This document shows positions 1 through 14,243 of a stretch of 43,908 nt of DNA, one piece after another. Made by a program: the position numbers and the translations under genes. The DNA comes from Ectocarpus siliculosus (taxonomy: Eukaryota > Sar > Phaeophyceae > Ectocarpales > Ectocarpaceae). The DNA lies in the NCBI GenBank assembly GCA_000310025.1, contig FN649729.1, forward strand, positions 5,219,773 through 5,263,680, read 5' to 3'. The first letter of the stretch is position 1. Every line of letters begins with the position of its first letter. The notes beneath the pieces were generated by a model. It saw only the letters and a list, made by a program, of their open reading frames with translations, made no database searches and had not been told where the DNA came from.

Positions 1-555
1 ACTGACGCTCCATTGTTGCGGAAAATAAAAAAGCAGCGCTACGAAACCATGGCTCAGAGGTGGTTCCCGCACTAAACTCCATAAAACAACCTGTGCTATA
101 ATTGACAGTGGCGACGACATGAGAGAAGTTGAGCCTCGAGCCTATATTGACTTTCGCTTCTTATCTCCGGGCCCGTTCTGTAAACGACTAAACGACTACA
201 GTGCAGCATGACGACAATAGAACTCGTTGAAAAGTTGAAAACCACCATCAGAACCGTCTCGAAACCCCCCACTTAGAACTGGACACGTGGAACCCCCGAA
301 ATACACACACCGCTATGCATATGTGTATGTACAGCGGGAAAACGCTGCGAGGATCAAAGACTTCCAACGACGGAGATCACAATTACCACACATGGGGCCC
401 GATTGTGGATTGTGGACACTGGGTACTACACAGGCAAGGATGGGATACACCGTGCTCCCATGGAACATTTACAATAGGGGGGACGATAGGAATCTACAAG
501 TAAATAGAGAATAGGCATACTAACACCGGGGTGTTTGGCAGAAGGGGGGTCGCAC
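1..555 (-). other. Intron sequence of the HEATR5-like gene, no exon seen
   Basis: Downstream of the last exon found in the window (donor GT read on the minus strand at 555-554). No exon resembling the next HEATR5 block was recognised on the minus strand, and the short plus-strand frames have no recognisable content. Probably intron, with the remaining exons further left. Confidence 0.5.
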
Positions 556-3500
556 CTGTGCCCCCATGGTCCTCTTGAGGCACGCCAGCGCGAACATAGC
601 TCCCGCCCTGCGGTTGGCGTTGGCCGGCGCGTCTCGATCGAAAGGCTTCTTCTTTTCTGGCTTCTTGCGGAGAATCTTCAACAGATCCTGATCAAGAGAC
701 ACGAAGCAAAGACATGGAAAAAAACAGAAAAAAAAAACAACGATAACGCACCCCTGCCTAAGAGTGTATACATACAGCAGACCAATGGCAGAACAAAAAG
801 ATCATAACAAAACAGTTTTGGGCGAAGCCAATAAGGCCAATCGAGAGAAGAGTCTGAACCAAGACCAAACTAGTCAGGACGAATGCCGCGCCGCTAACAC
901 CCCGACCATGCGGGATGCAGGGGAACATGGATCTCCCACCCCACACGCAACACTTGGTGCTGCGACATTTTTCGTGTACATGCCCCCCCGGCGCTGCGAG
1001 AGCTCTCACCACCGGTGCGGGGGTACCCTTTGTGTCCGCGCCAGGAGGCCTCGTCAAATCCAATACTCCAAAAATTTAAGTGATCCACTCCGAAGAAGAC
1101 AAAACATGAAGTAAAACATTTTCACGAGTGACCTTAATCCGCATTGCCGGCCGCCTTTTCTACACCTCATATCAAGTGTCATTCCGTAACACACCCGGTG
1201 ATGCGCCATCATTCCTCAAAACACAGCCTGAAATGAGCTATCATTGCTCAACACACGATTCTACGCCTCCTATCGTAAGCCATTCCTCAACACACAGTCG
1301 GTGATGAGCGATCCTTGGTGCATGTGGTCACCTGGATCAGGTAGACGGCGTACCCGTCGCCGACCTTGAGTCCCATGAGAGCCAAACCCTCGGCGGCAGC
1401 CCTCCTGGCCATGCTATCGTCGGAGGACAGCAGTTCCAGCAGAACGTCCCTGACAAAATGTAGAAGGTAACACACAACACAAACAACACATGTTAATGCT
1501 CGCTGAAAAGACGCCAACCCGTCGCCTTAAGAGAGACCGTTTTTGTTATATGTATCTCCAACGGGTATTCTCTCTTTCAGTGAAAGGACCAATACTTCCT
1601 AAAAAATGTACAGTAGGGGGCCCGGAGGGCAGGTCGTCAAACCGAACTAACAATTATGTGTCATCATCGTAAGCCCAACACAACCACAAGAAATGCACCT
1701 GGCGAGCGTGACCCAAGGCAGGTTATGGCGGATAGGGCTGCCACTGCCTCTGGCCTCTTCCTCTTCGATGGCCGGCATCGACTTGAGTGCGGCCAGCAGT
1801 CCCGAGCAGACGTTGAGCACAGCTAAGCGGTGCTTCCTGTCCCTCTTTCTTCGGTCGTCGTCGGACAACAGACCCTGCTTAAGTACAGCAGTCGCGTAAA
1901 TGCAGCATCACGTCACGACGTGCAATACCATGGTGGACATAGGTGTACACTGTTTTGAAGAACGTTGCCGAAATAGTGCATATTACTCTGTCGGCAAGGC
2001 GTACAAACACAGGTGTAGTACATTCGTGTTCAAGAACATTGCCGAAAGAGCCCGTACAGTACCTTGCGTCACGTTTGTCGGGCACTTGAAGGGCGGCAAT
2101 ATAGGGTACTTGAGGTTTAGTCATACCGGCATGCTAAACGATGCATCCTTCTTGCTGCCCCTCGAGGAGCTCGAAGCGCCTGCACTGGCCCTGGCCTTGG
2201 CCTGAAGATATTCTGGCAACGCCTCCACAAGGCCTGAAACCCCCTCCAGCTTAGACTCCTCCGTCTGCAGCAACAACCGGGCACACAGACAACGGGTGAG
2301 CAACATCGATTACCAAGGCAACGAAGATTGTCAAAAGTGAAGGGCAACAGGCACGGCAGCGTTGCTACCATGGCAGCCATAGAAAGGATAGCAAAACAAC
2401 ACCCCCCGACAGAAAACAGCAACGGAAGGAAAACAAGGTCAAGCTCACAAAAGAATACGGAAAACATGAGCAACGGAATAACAGGAGAACATCACACAGA
2501 AAATCACAGCGACTCCAAAAAAAAACGAACACGAGGTCGACACAAGTCAAGTCTCATACACGCATATTTTACCTGTTGCCCGAAAGAGGCGGCAAACACC
2601 TGGACCGCCGCATCCAGCAGACGAACATTGATCGAGGCCGACGAGGGCAGGGGACGTCTCCAACCGCCCCCGCCCCCACCCGCCGCCGTCGAAAACCCTA
2701 CCGAGGTAGGTGGGTTTTGACCCGCCAATGAGGCGTGAAGCGGGGTGGGCGGGGTGTTTTCCAACTCGCGGCGTTTTCGTGAGGGGGAGGGGCCCCTCCC
2801 GGCCCACACTTCTGCACTGCAGACCATCGCATCGCGCTCCTGGTACACAAAAAAAACGTGGGACGGTAGGCAAATTTCCACCGAATATGTCCGCAGCGGA
2901 CGGGGGTCGCACGAATTTGTGTGGTTTGCGTCAGGAGAGGCTCGGGTGCGCGTAGAAACGGTCCGCGTTGTCAGAAAGGAGTTGTGTGAGTGATAAATAC
3001 ATGTACTGCGGAGAGTGCGAAAGGGAAAAGCCACCATGTAGTTGGAAATCTGGGCTAATAGGTAGTGGATACAACCGGCACAAGGCTTGCCGGTAAGGTG
3101 CGAAAGGAATAGACGGACACGCTCAATAGTAGAGCTCAGCGACAGCACAGCAGTTGCTAGTGCCTTGAGAAGCATCAAGAACAGCTGTTGTGTGAGTTGT
3201 GACTGCTCGTTTGCAACCCACCTGCTGGATATATGTTAGTTGGGCTCCGGTGGTGACTGCCGGGAGTAAGCACTGTAGGCAGGTCTGAACTCTCCCTGTT
3301 GAACATGTACAGATCGCGGATGTAGACACTGCTGCATACAAATGCTGCCGGCGTCCGGATACATAAGAATCTAACCCTCTGACCCTCCCCCTAATGTCAT
3401 AAATAAGAACTTTACGTATTTGTTCCATCACTTTCAATCAGCTCTCACACGCACAGCACTTCTGCAATGTAGGAGCTCCAATTCGTGGCCACACACAGCA

Positions 3501-6500
3501 AAATGTACGCATGTGTCAGCGAGCGAAAAGAGCAACAAAAGCAAGGAGGAGAAGAGGAAAGAGCACCTGAGGCCCTATGGTGACTCCCGAGACCAGGGCG
3601 ACCTGTGCGAGAACCCTGTCGCTATCTTCCGCCTCAACGAGGCTTCCCACCCCAGACATCGTCGGCACCTGGGGTTAGGGTTAGGGTTAGGGTTAGGGTT
3701 AGGGTTAGGGTTAGGGTTAGGGTTAGTTAGGGTTAGTTAGGGTTAGGGACAGTTAGGGTTAGGGTAGGGATTGTTGGGGTTAGGGACAAGGTGAGGATTA
3801 TATTGGCGCCTGAACGAGGAATGGCGTGACGGGCTTCCGCATCACGACGACAGTTTGACTTGCAAGCAAGAGAAGCAATTTGACACCCGAGTGGTATCCC
3901 CGACTTGACGGTAGGCGAGAGGCAAACGGATGACGGTTTCAAGAAAAAGTGGACGGGGAAGGGAGTGATGGCCCACCTTGGCAGAACTGGCGACGCTCAG
4001 GACGGCATCGTCCGGGTGTAGCAGCTCGGGCAGCAAAGACGACTGAACGTCGTTAAGCGTATACATCTTGAGGTGATCCAGTGACCACTGCAACGACATC
4101 AAAAGCGAAGCGAAGGCAGATACAAGACGCAGGAGTGGGCAAGGCGTTCAATTGATGTTGGACGCACCAACGGCGCAGATTGGCCAGCTACTCAAAAGTT
4201 GTCTGTTTGGATCTGGTCGTGAAGGGAAGGACTCTCTAGGTCGACATCATAATCATTGGCATGCTTATGGTACCAGGTACAGGGTTGACGTGTACCATGT
4301 AAAGTCCACTTCCTTGGTTCGGAACAGTAAGAGGGGCACGTGTACGAAGGGCATCAAAGATGGGGCTCACGGCGCGGCGGAAGAGGATGAACCGCAGAGA
4401 GGTTAAGGTTGAACAGATAAAATAATCGAACAAGTACGACAAACAAAACACACACTCCACCCCCATCTCCACCTGCAATGACAATAAACACGACGACGGA
4501 AATACCAACGACACCAGCAACAACAAACGCATGTGTGTGCGTGTTGGTCGGAGCAACGGAACCGGAAGTCTCAAGGGCATCACCTTGAAGAGGCGTGTGC
4601 TCGATCCCGGAAAGCTGCCCGGCGGGAGCCAGGCGAAGCACTCCATCAGCAGGGCCTTCAGGAGCGTGCGGCAAATCACGCCCTGCTTCTTGGTGGGCGA
4701 CTTGAGCCTTCCCTCCACCGCGTCCACCGCCGACTCCATGAGGCTTAGCGCAAGAGCTAACCTGTCTGGGGCCTGCGACCGGCAAGCATGGCGTGTTGGC
4801 AAGAAATTTCAAGTAGGAGAAAGAAAACCCACGAAAACACCGCTAGCGTTAGATGCCTGCCACCCCCCTAAAAGCTAGTTCATTTCAAGCAGCCATATAA
4901 CGGGTCTCGCCTATGGTCCTCTTGAACATGAACCTACCGAGCCAAAGAAGGCCACGCTAGCAAAAAGCTGACACACGAAGTAAACCCACACACACACATG
5001 CAAAGCTCTCATTCGAAGAATCTATCTAAAACGAGGCTATTCTAGCTCACCATGCAAAGCGTGTTGGGACAGGACCTGAGGAACCACAGCAATGCTCGAG
5101 TCGACGCGTCCAGCAAGATCAGCTCGTGTGCGGTGTCCAGACCCCTGATAAGGTACCATATTTCATCGGATCATCATCATCATCATGAGGGGAAAAGCGA
5201 TGTACACCTCAAATGTGGTATACGGTATGGAGCCATACCGCACCAAACATCACAGACCACAGAACATGACACCACGGGCGCACATGAGGGGAAAGCAATG
5301 TGCACGTCAAATGCGGAATGGAAATCATACCGCACCAAACACCACAGACCAGAGCACATCACGCCACGCCACATGATGGAAAAGCAATGCGAACCTCAAA
5401 CGCGTAATGATATACAACAAAACACCACACGATAGACCACAGCGCGCCACGTGAAACCTTCAGAAGACGCAATGACTCACCAACGTCTTCCTTTCTTTGA
5501 GGATCGAATCAAACTTCCCCTGTGGGATAGGTAGCCCGACAGCGACTAGTGGTCGCAGCGTAGGCTTCTTAACGGACCACATTTTGTCATGGTCAGGTTT
5601 TGAACTTCTAAGCGTTATGCAAGTACCTGAGGTTTGCCACTGCAGGCACAGTCCCGGCGCCAGCCCCTCTCATGCACGATGCCCAGAGCTCCATCAGGCG
5701 CTCCGCCTTTCCCTCGGCCCACTGAACGAATTGAACAATAAAACACACACACACCACACACAGCGGTACGCGCCCACGCATGTCGGGGGTCAGAAGCGTT
5801 TCGGGGTGCAGTTCGGACGGAGGACGACCGACGACCCTGATGGTCCGCGAACGACCATCTTGGAGTTGAAGAAGCCGCGCATGCTGCTGCAACATGACGC
5901 ACTCCACGCAGGCATACCAGACCACACCATACGGTTGCTCGCCGGCCGCAAGAAAGAAGAAAGTGGCGACTGACCCTTGGAAAACGAGATGCGTCACGAA
6001 AACGGAACACCACAAACATCTGCAACAGCACCGTGCACAGCGTTTCCGTACAACATGAAAGTGCAAGACCACCAAACACTGAAACGAGCGTGCTATTAAA
6101 AGCCAATTTTTCATCGCTGGTGCGTTATTTCTTGTCTGCGTACGGAGGTCTCTCACGCTTTAAGCAAGAGCTGCGTACGGTGCTCTTGAAAAAAACATGC
6201 CTCCGGGATGTTGACTCCACGGCCGAACCCCGTGTCCGGTATCACCACAAGAACTACTGTAACCCCCCACGGCGTGAACAAACCGGCCCGTCTACAATGT
6301 AGAATCAATACCGGCCATTTTAGGCCAAGGGACTATCAGGTACGAGCGACGGCAAAACGAGACAGTCACGCAAGAACACCACGGCAAAACAAGACTGTCA
6401 GGTGGGCAAATCACGGCACACGGGACTGTCAGGTTATCGACAAACCTCCTCTCCAACGCAGAACAGCGAAGACATCAAGCTCCACCCCGTCCGGACGCAC

Positions 6501-9500
6501 GAGCAAACCACCCCCATAGGCTGCTGCCCTCTCCCTCCGCCACCACCACTTGCATCCTCCCGCGGGGCCCCCTCCGCCTCTGCTGTTGCGGAAGATGAAC
6601 CCGCATCCCCTTCCGGAAGATCGCCGTCGCTGCGGCCGGCCGCGGAGGGTGAGCCCGCCGCAGGATCGGTGGGGGAATTGTTGCTACTCGGGGTGGCGCT
6701 GGTGGCGGCGGCGTGCTCGAGTCCGGCGGGGAACTGCACGCGAATGAGCTTCTCCGCCGCGATGAAGGAGTTCTCGGCGACCTTGGATGGGATGCCCATC
6801 GGGAGCTCCTTCGCCACCTATTATTGTCCCCACCCAAAAAATCACACGCGAGGCGTCGCGGCGGGTAGCAGTATGCACGAAAATTTAACCGCGGCGCTTC
6901 TGGCAATCACGCTTCGAAAATCGATCATCGCACACCTACGCAGGCGTCCGCATTCGCGTCTACCGTCACCTGGGACAGAATAACGCAGCAGAAACACCAG
7001 GACAACCCTAACCGTAGCGCCAACCTGTAGAAGAAGCGATGCGGCAGACGAGTTCCCGTGCAACAGCAGCAGCCGCAACCGCTTCGACGCTACCGTTGAC
7101 CGCCCGCCGCCACCGCCGCCGCCGCTCCTCCTGGGGCCGCCTCCTAGCCCGCCCGCGCCTACCTCTCCCCCGAGTCCACCACCGGCGGCGGCACCGACCA
7201 TCACCCCGTCGTCGTTCCCGTCTCCCGGAGACCCACCGCCTGCGTCGGCTGAAACCCCCGTGGTGGCGACTCCGCTGTGTGCGGCGGGATTAAATAGAAA
7301 CGACAGGTTTGCGTGGAGTAAGTGCGTTGTTCAGTGGTCCGGTTTCAACCCGAAAGACATAGTTCGGCGTGGTTGCTGACAGACAGCGCACTTGCTGCCA
7401 TTGCAAACACGCAGCGCACTGCTGTCAATGCTAGAGCTCGCTGATGATGATGATGATGATGGTTGTTGGTTGTTGAAGCTCGGAAGATTCGTGCCCGCAA
7501 GTTCCCTGTGCTAATCGATAGTGGATTATCAACCTTAGTCCGAAGCTCCGAACTACCCAAACCAGTTTGAGCTTAACCCTGGCGGCGAGAGACGTTATCC
7601 CACTGGCCACTGTAGACATGCTGCTCGACCTCCCAAAGTTTGAGAGCCCGGTTGGTGCATGCTGCGGTATCCTTGGCTGCGTCGTCGGTGTCCCATCATC
7701 TCGACGTAACCTGGCCCCCAAGACAACTTTCGGCCGATCATAGTTGCAAACTAGCGCACTGGCTGCTGTTGGTGATTGTTGAGGTCGTGAGGAATGAGAT
7801 GAGAGATAGGATAGTCCATGGACGACCCGTTACGGCATCCTACCCCAAGCCAGTGTCGGTGCGGTCAGCCTACATACCTCGTGCCGTCGTCGTCTAGATC
7901 AAGGTCCGCGTCAGGCTCTCCCTCCCCGGTCGCTCCGCCGCCTTCGCCGACCAGAGCTCCCTCCACCGTCAAGCTCAACGCCGACTGCACCTCATCTGGC
8001 GTCACTGCTGCTGCTGCTGCTGCTGCTGGGTTAGACAGAGTCTTCGAACCCATGGCCAATGGCGGAGGGGAGGCCGGAAGTATGCCTTCCGCCATGAGAG
8101 CATCATACTGCTGCTGAATCTCGTCCAAGCACTGCGGTAGCACAGCATGGGTGAGAGAGCACGCGGCGGGGGCGGCGGCGGGTGCAAGAAGCTTCCATGG
8201 TTAGACGTCACTACATTCGGCAGCAATCGTTGGTATTGAAAAGAATGTGTTGCGCGTTCAAGTGTACATCACGTGTTGCACTGCTGTGTATTGTACATTG
8301 TACATTGTACAGCAACACTCCGCGGAGACTGCTGTAAGCTACCCGTGGTGTGTGGAGTGGCGCCATACACGTCACAAAGACGACAATCATAACAACACAT
8401 GTGCCTCAATGTCCTGAGTTGTACCAGAAAGCACAACACCAACCAAGCCGACAAGGAAACACAACCTACACTCCGTCGTCTGTTTGACTCCGATGTTCCT
8501 TTCACTTTGCGCTTGAAATCCACGCAGTGAAACAAACAAAATAAAACAAGGGGCGCATGCATACCACCGCGAGGAATTATTGTTCATGTGGACTCCTACC
8601 GGAGCTCTTCAGACACAAAAGGTAACATCGAATAACAGCAGTAGTAGTGTAGTTTGACAAACTTGCTCGAGATGAGAATAAGAAACGGAATGATGACCAG
8701 AAAAAAAAAAAAAAAACGGTGAAACCTGAGGACATCTACTGAAACTTAACCACTACCACCCCCATCGAGGACGCGTGGACAACGGTCTAACACCTAACAC
8801 GCAAAAACACTAGTACGCCCCATCATCAGAGTTACTGAAACCAACGCTAAAGCTAAGGCTAGGGGTGACCAACGGCACCTGCTGCAGCAAGCCCGCGGCA
8901 CACCACGGAAGGGCAGAGCCGAGAGATGCCAGCGCCACGGCCGCCTCGAACCTGACTCCGTAACTGGGGTGCGCCAGAAGGGTCGACAAAGCATCCGCCA
9001 GTGTGTCCTGCGGGAAGGTGATGTTTGTCGGCACACAAGTATATCGCAGGGTTAGCAGCGAAGGCGCGCAGCCTAACTAGCATCCATGTCTACACCACAG
9101 GGAACAAAAAAAGGCGGATCGGGAGGTGCGTGCCCGGCTACCTTGGGCAGTGCAGGTGTTGCCCGCTCTGCAACTGATAAAACCAACGCTTAAACGAGCG
9201 AGCAAACCCATCAGTTTGTGAGCGGAGCGTGGCTCGAATCCTGCTGTTGGGGCCCTTGAGGTTGCAATAACTTTGTGACGGGATGTACCGCCAACAAGCC
9301 ACAACGAGCGCTGCGGACAGGGAGAGAAAACATTGAAAACACCAACATTCGAGGAGTACGCCCCCATTACGCGACAAGACAAACCGTAACACTTGATACC
9401 ACGTGGCAGGCGCGACGAGCCAAACAGAACAGAAAAGCTGTGGAACACCTCCGGCCACCGGCACCTCTACTATTAATACTACCGCGCTGCCGTATTGTTT

Positions 9501-10066
9501 CTCGAGCGCGTCGATAGGCAAACTACGATTTGTAGGAAATTCTCTTGCGACACCCGCTCATCTACGTGGATGGCTTGTCGGACATACTCTTTAGTATGGG
9601 CTGGTCAGACTTAATCAATGTACGGCTTGTTTGACATACTCCTTAGTTTGGATTGGTCAGATTTAGTCTATGTATGGCTTGTCGGACATTCTCTTTAATA
9701 TAGTATGGATTGGTCAGACATGATCACTGCATGGCTATGTCGGACATACGAAACGCGTCCCAATATGATTCATCACCTTGAGCGCGGCGCATGCCTGCCC
9801 CAATGCCCTTGTCAGGTGGCTCAGCTCCACCAGGCACACCTGAGGATTTGGATGCCGCATCGCATCATGTTCACAAGGTTAAGCAAGGTGAGACGAACGG
9901 AGACAATCACTCACCTTGTAAGCTGCTTGTGCAATTCCATGGTGTCAATCTACTGAATCGACGACACTGTTTAGGAGCGGACCGAGTCACCAACAAATTA
10001 ACTCCACCACCACCACCACCACCAGCAGCAGTGTCAACCACCACCACCACCACCACCACCACCAGT

Positions 10067-10114
<48 letters not shown>

Positions 10115-13100
10115 GGGTTAGGGTTAGGGTTGGGGTACGGTTAGGGGATACGGTAACGTGGCAACGTTGCCCTGCCCCTAGCAACACTCCTCCTGTCTTG
10201 CCTGTATCTGGTGCTCGTTGTACAATGGCGGGAATCCGGAGGCAGGAGGGGCCGACCCAGCCACTTCGGACAGGATCTGAAGCATCTCCCTCGCCACTAG
10301 CTGCTGGGACAGCTCCGGCAGGGGGGCGCTGATTCCCTCACGAATTATATACTCCACCGCTGTCCGAACCTTTTGTATTATGCAAACACACGGTACCAGA
10401 AGTGGACAAAACATTATATTTTAAAAGTTGGAGGTACGTCTGGAGTTTATTTTGTTTCAACGATTATTGGGCTAGCTTGTGCCTACCTAAAGACTAAGGT
10501 CAGAATGATTCATCATGTGATCTCAAATAGCCACCGCCAGAAAGTGGTATCAGCTCAATATGAACTGTATCAAGCTGAATGTTAGCTGGATCAAGCCAAA
10601 TGTTAACAGTATCAAGCTAAATATCAAGCAATGGTATCTTGCACTCCGTCACCGCGGGCACCTCCACAAAAACGTGGCGGAAAAACAGGACGAATCTCAA
10701 ACGACAAGAGGCGTTGTGTAACCAAGATGTTGGCACAAGTGATAACTCCGTGCAATCGAAAGAACACAAACTGCAGCATCGCCGTGTAGGCGCTATGCAA
10801 GGGTGATTTTGGCCGCTGTGTGTGATGAAGGCCTGACCCTGACTCAAAAGCGGATTGTACGAAATCAAGCAACACAATGATAAACAAAACCACCACCACC
10901 ACCGCCACCACCAGCAACGAAAACAAACCAAGCTTGAATCGCACCAGTCCGCTCGAGAACGATCACGCGAAAAGGAGACACACAACACAATAGCAACCTC
11001 TCCGCGATCAATTTAGCGCATTCAACACGCCTCTTTTCCGTTTTTTTTCTTCGTTTCTTCACTCACCACTCCAGTCTCCCCCGCCCCCTGGGGTAACCTG
11101 TCCGTGTCTAGCAGATCTAGGACAGCCCCGACCAGCCTAGGAGCGGTGGTGGAGTTGACTCTCTGCAGCATGTAGGGGCGCCTCCAGAGGCATACAAAGG
11201 CCTCGGCAACGCCTGATTGGTCGAGGTCGATACACACATGATAAGATACATGATACGCGAATATGAATATATATTCCATCATTACCCATATCACCATTGA
11301 TGGTGACTCTTCGCGGCCGTTCAAGGACGGATCTCTTTTCATTCAAAAGACAGCAGCGAACAACAACAACAACATTAGCAGCGTGTACGTTTACCTCAGT
11401 ATAGTCTTAACGCCATTTCATCAGTCTTAACGTCAAATCATCAGTCATTTCGTCATTTCCATCACCTACCAATAACAACAACCACAACAACGAGGAGAAC
11501 TCGATGTCCCAACCAATCATATTATCTTGTCACCTGCCATGTACTCTCTAGACTGCGACTGCGACTGTCCAACAGCTGCCGTGGCTCTCCCAAATAGCTC
11601 GGACAGGAATTGCACCACCTTGTCAGGCGTTAACGAATCCCCCAGGACAGGCATCTTCTCAAACAAACACAAACACGGGGAGGGGGGACAGAGGGGGGAC
11701 CGCAGAAGGTAACAACGGCGGCATCAACGTGAGGCTATCTTCCGAAACGGACAACGTATGGGGAATTTGGCATTTCCCTGCTGTGATACCTGGGGTGGCA
11801 CCTCATCATTGAAACCAAGGCAACGAAGGTACTGTACTGCTATATGGTTCCGAATATGTACACGACACAAGATAGCACATCCCGGTGACAACATATTGGC
11901 TAACAAATAAACGGGGTTTTGTTGTGGCTTGAGTCGCCCTATTACTTGATCTGAGAGTAGTTTGATGTCCTGGGCTCAACCTGACCGGAAAAAAATGTCA
12001 CCGGGTATAGTATGGTGTGGCGTGTGCCCAGAATTATGTAGGCATGTTGTCTTGTGTACAACTAGAAGTTAAAGCTACTGTTATCTGTAGGTGTGTTCTG
12101 CGGTCTACAGTACAGTACGACGGTGAGATGTCGTCATTCCATATGTTCTGGACGTCAGCTCCGATATCCTTGACTAGGTTTGGAGTTCCTCTCCTAGCCA
12201 AAACAAAAACAAACACAAAAATAACCACACTTGTCAAAGAGACGAAAAAACAAAACTTGCACCACCTTGTGGCCGTTGAGCGTTCAAATGCTACTGTAAC
12301 CTCATTTATTGGAGGTTTTACCATCAAGAAAACCATTTGTTCGGGGAAAAGCACCGAAAAAGACTAAAGGTAGCAAGAAGTGCGTCACCTTCTTGTCATT
12401 GAGCTTGGCCATGCCAACCTTCATCTCTGCCCCCATCTCCTTCAGCTTGTTGGCGAAAGTTTTGCCCCCTCCCCCGCCACTGCCACCGCCTCCTCCACCA
12501 CCCTCGTCGTCATCATCGTGGTCCTGCACCACGATATCACGATATCACGATATCACAACACCACGATATCACGATATCACGATATCACGAGGGAATCACA
12601 ACGCAGTGTTAAAATCAAAACGGTACAACCGGAAAAAATGCCGCTCTTGTTGGCGACGGAATGTTGGCGAAAAAATGTCCAACTTTGTCCCCAAGATGCT
12701 GTTTGATGGGCATATTCTTCCTGACGCAATTTATTGTTCACCTACAACGGGTTCACCTACAACGGGGCAAAATAAAAACACATGACTCTGGGTGAAAGCT
12801 GAACGTGCGGTGTGTCTCAATTCTCATGAGACGTGCCTGTCGTTGTTTGAGATGTGCTGCAGTGATAGTGTAGAGTGACGATACCAAAACTCACAATCAA
12901 ACGTACATCCCTATACTATTTGCCGCAGCAAAGCGGCATGCATATATGCACACGCACATGAGTTGCGGCTCTCCCCTATCTTGCTACCGGAAAACTTTGC
13001 AACCTTCTACTTCTGATTCAGATTCATCCATCAAGCACGGGATCCACGACATACACACCAGCAGCAGCGGCGGCACCGATTGCCGTACCGCGACCCTCAT

Positions 13101-14209
13101 TCTACCAAGTCTCCGTTCACCGCCCTTACATACCTGATCTCTCGCCGCGATGACGCCCAACCGCTCGTTCTCAGCCGCGCTACCCTCCACCCCCGCCGAC
13201 AGCGCAGCTCCCGTGGCGGCCGCCGCGGCTAGCCTGGCGGCCGGAGACTCGTCGTCCAAACCCCTCACGCACAACGCCACCAAGGTTTCCAAGGGGACAG
13301 GGGATGACGAGGCGGCCAGGTTGGGGGCCGCCTCCGCCAGCGACAGGCATAGCTTGAAGGCTTCCACGCGCACCTCTGGACACCTGCGTCGGTTGCGTCG
13401 TCTTCAAATTAGAAATGATAGAAGTAGCATCTTCTATGCGCCGGTTCCGATTCGGTGGGGGTCCCCGGAAGAAGGTGGTGGTGGGTCAGCTGATAATGAA
13501 CGCCTTATAAGGAAGGGGTAGCCACCTTTTCCAACGTGATGCAGCATGAAAAGTACACTAGTGTTGGTGTGGATCAACTGCCAGCTGCCATCACCAACGT
13601 TTCCCAAGCTCGAACAGCTCATACAGCTGACGTGTTTTCGACTCGAAGAGCCCAGCGAACCTGAACGAACCGAAAAGAAGCATTTACAAAATCTGTATAC
13701 TCACATCAGCTGACGTGTTTTTGATTCGAAGAGCCCAGCGAACCTCATCAAACCGCACACCAACTATACAAACCGGTACATTACACACTGTACAGCCTTA
13801 CTCTAGTCCCCCGCCAGCAGCCACCAAGTAAAAAACTCCCACAAAACAAATGTAGGGCTAGGACTGGCTGCTGCACCTGTCGGCGGTGGCCTTAACCGCG
13901 GCCTTGAGCACCTCCCCGTGGACTGAGCTCCCCACTCCGTCGGCCCCCTCGACGAGCGCCCTCACGGCGAACACCGCCTTCGCTCTCACCAACGCCTCGG
14001 GCTGCTTGAGCTGTTTCGCCGCCGCCGCCACCGACTCCGGCAGCACGGACACCACGCGCAGCCCTAGAGAGCGGTAGCAATAAACATGGGGGGGGGGGGG
14101 GGGGGGGGGGNNNNNNNNNNNNNNNNNNNNNNNNNNNNNNNNNNNNNNNNNNNNNNNNNNNNNNNNNNNNNNNNNNNNNNNNNNNNNNNNNNNNNNNNNN
14201 NNNNNNNNN

Positions 14210-14243
<34 letters not shown>

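Noticed and set aside
5183-5435. CRISPR-like array
   Set aside because: Units are tandem and diverged with no unique spacers, in a eukaryotic intron.
7039-7293. Plus-strand Arg/Pro-rich frame
   Set aside because: Antisense shadow of exon 13 of the HEATR5-like gene, whose minus-strand frame aligns with the family and closes in phase.
9190-9260. tRNA-like GGCTCGAATCCTGC segment in intron 10
   Set aside because: Only the T-arm-like motif is present; no matching D-arm or acceptor stem.
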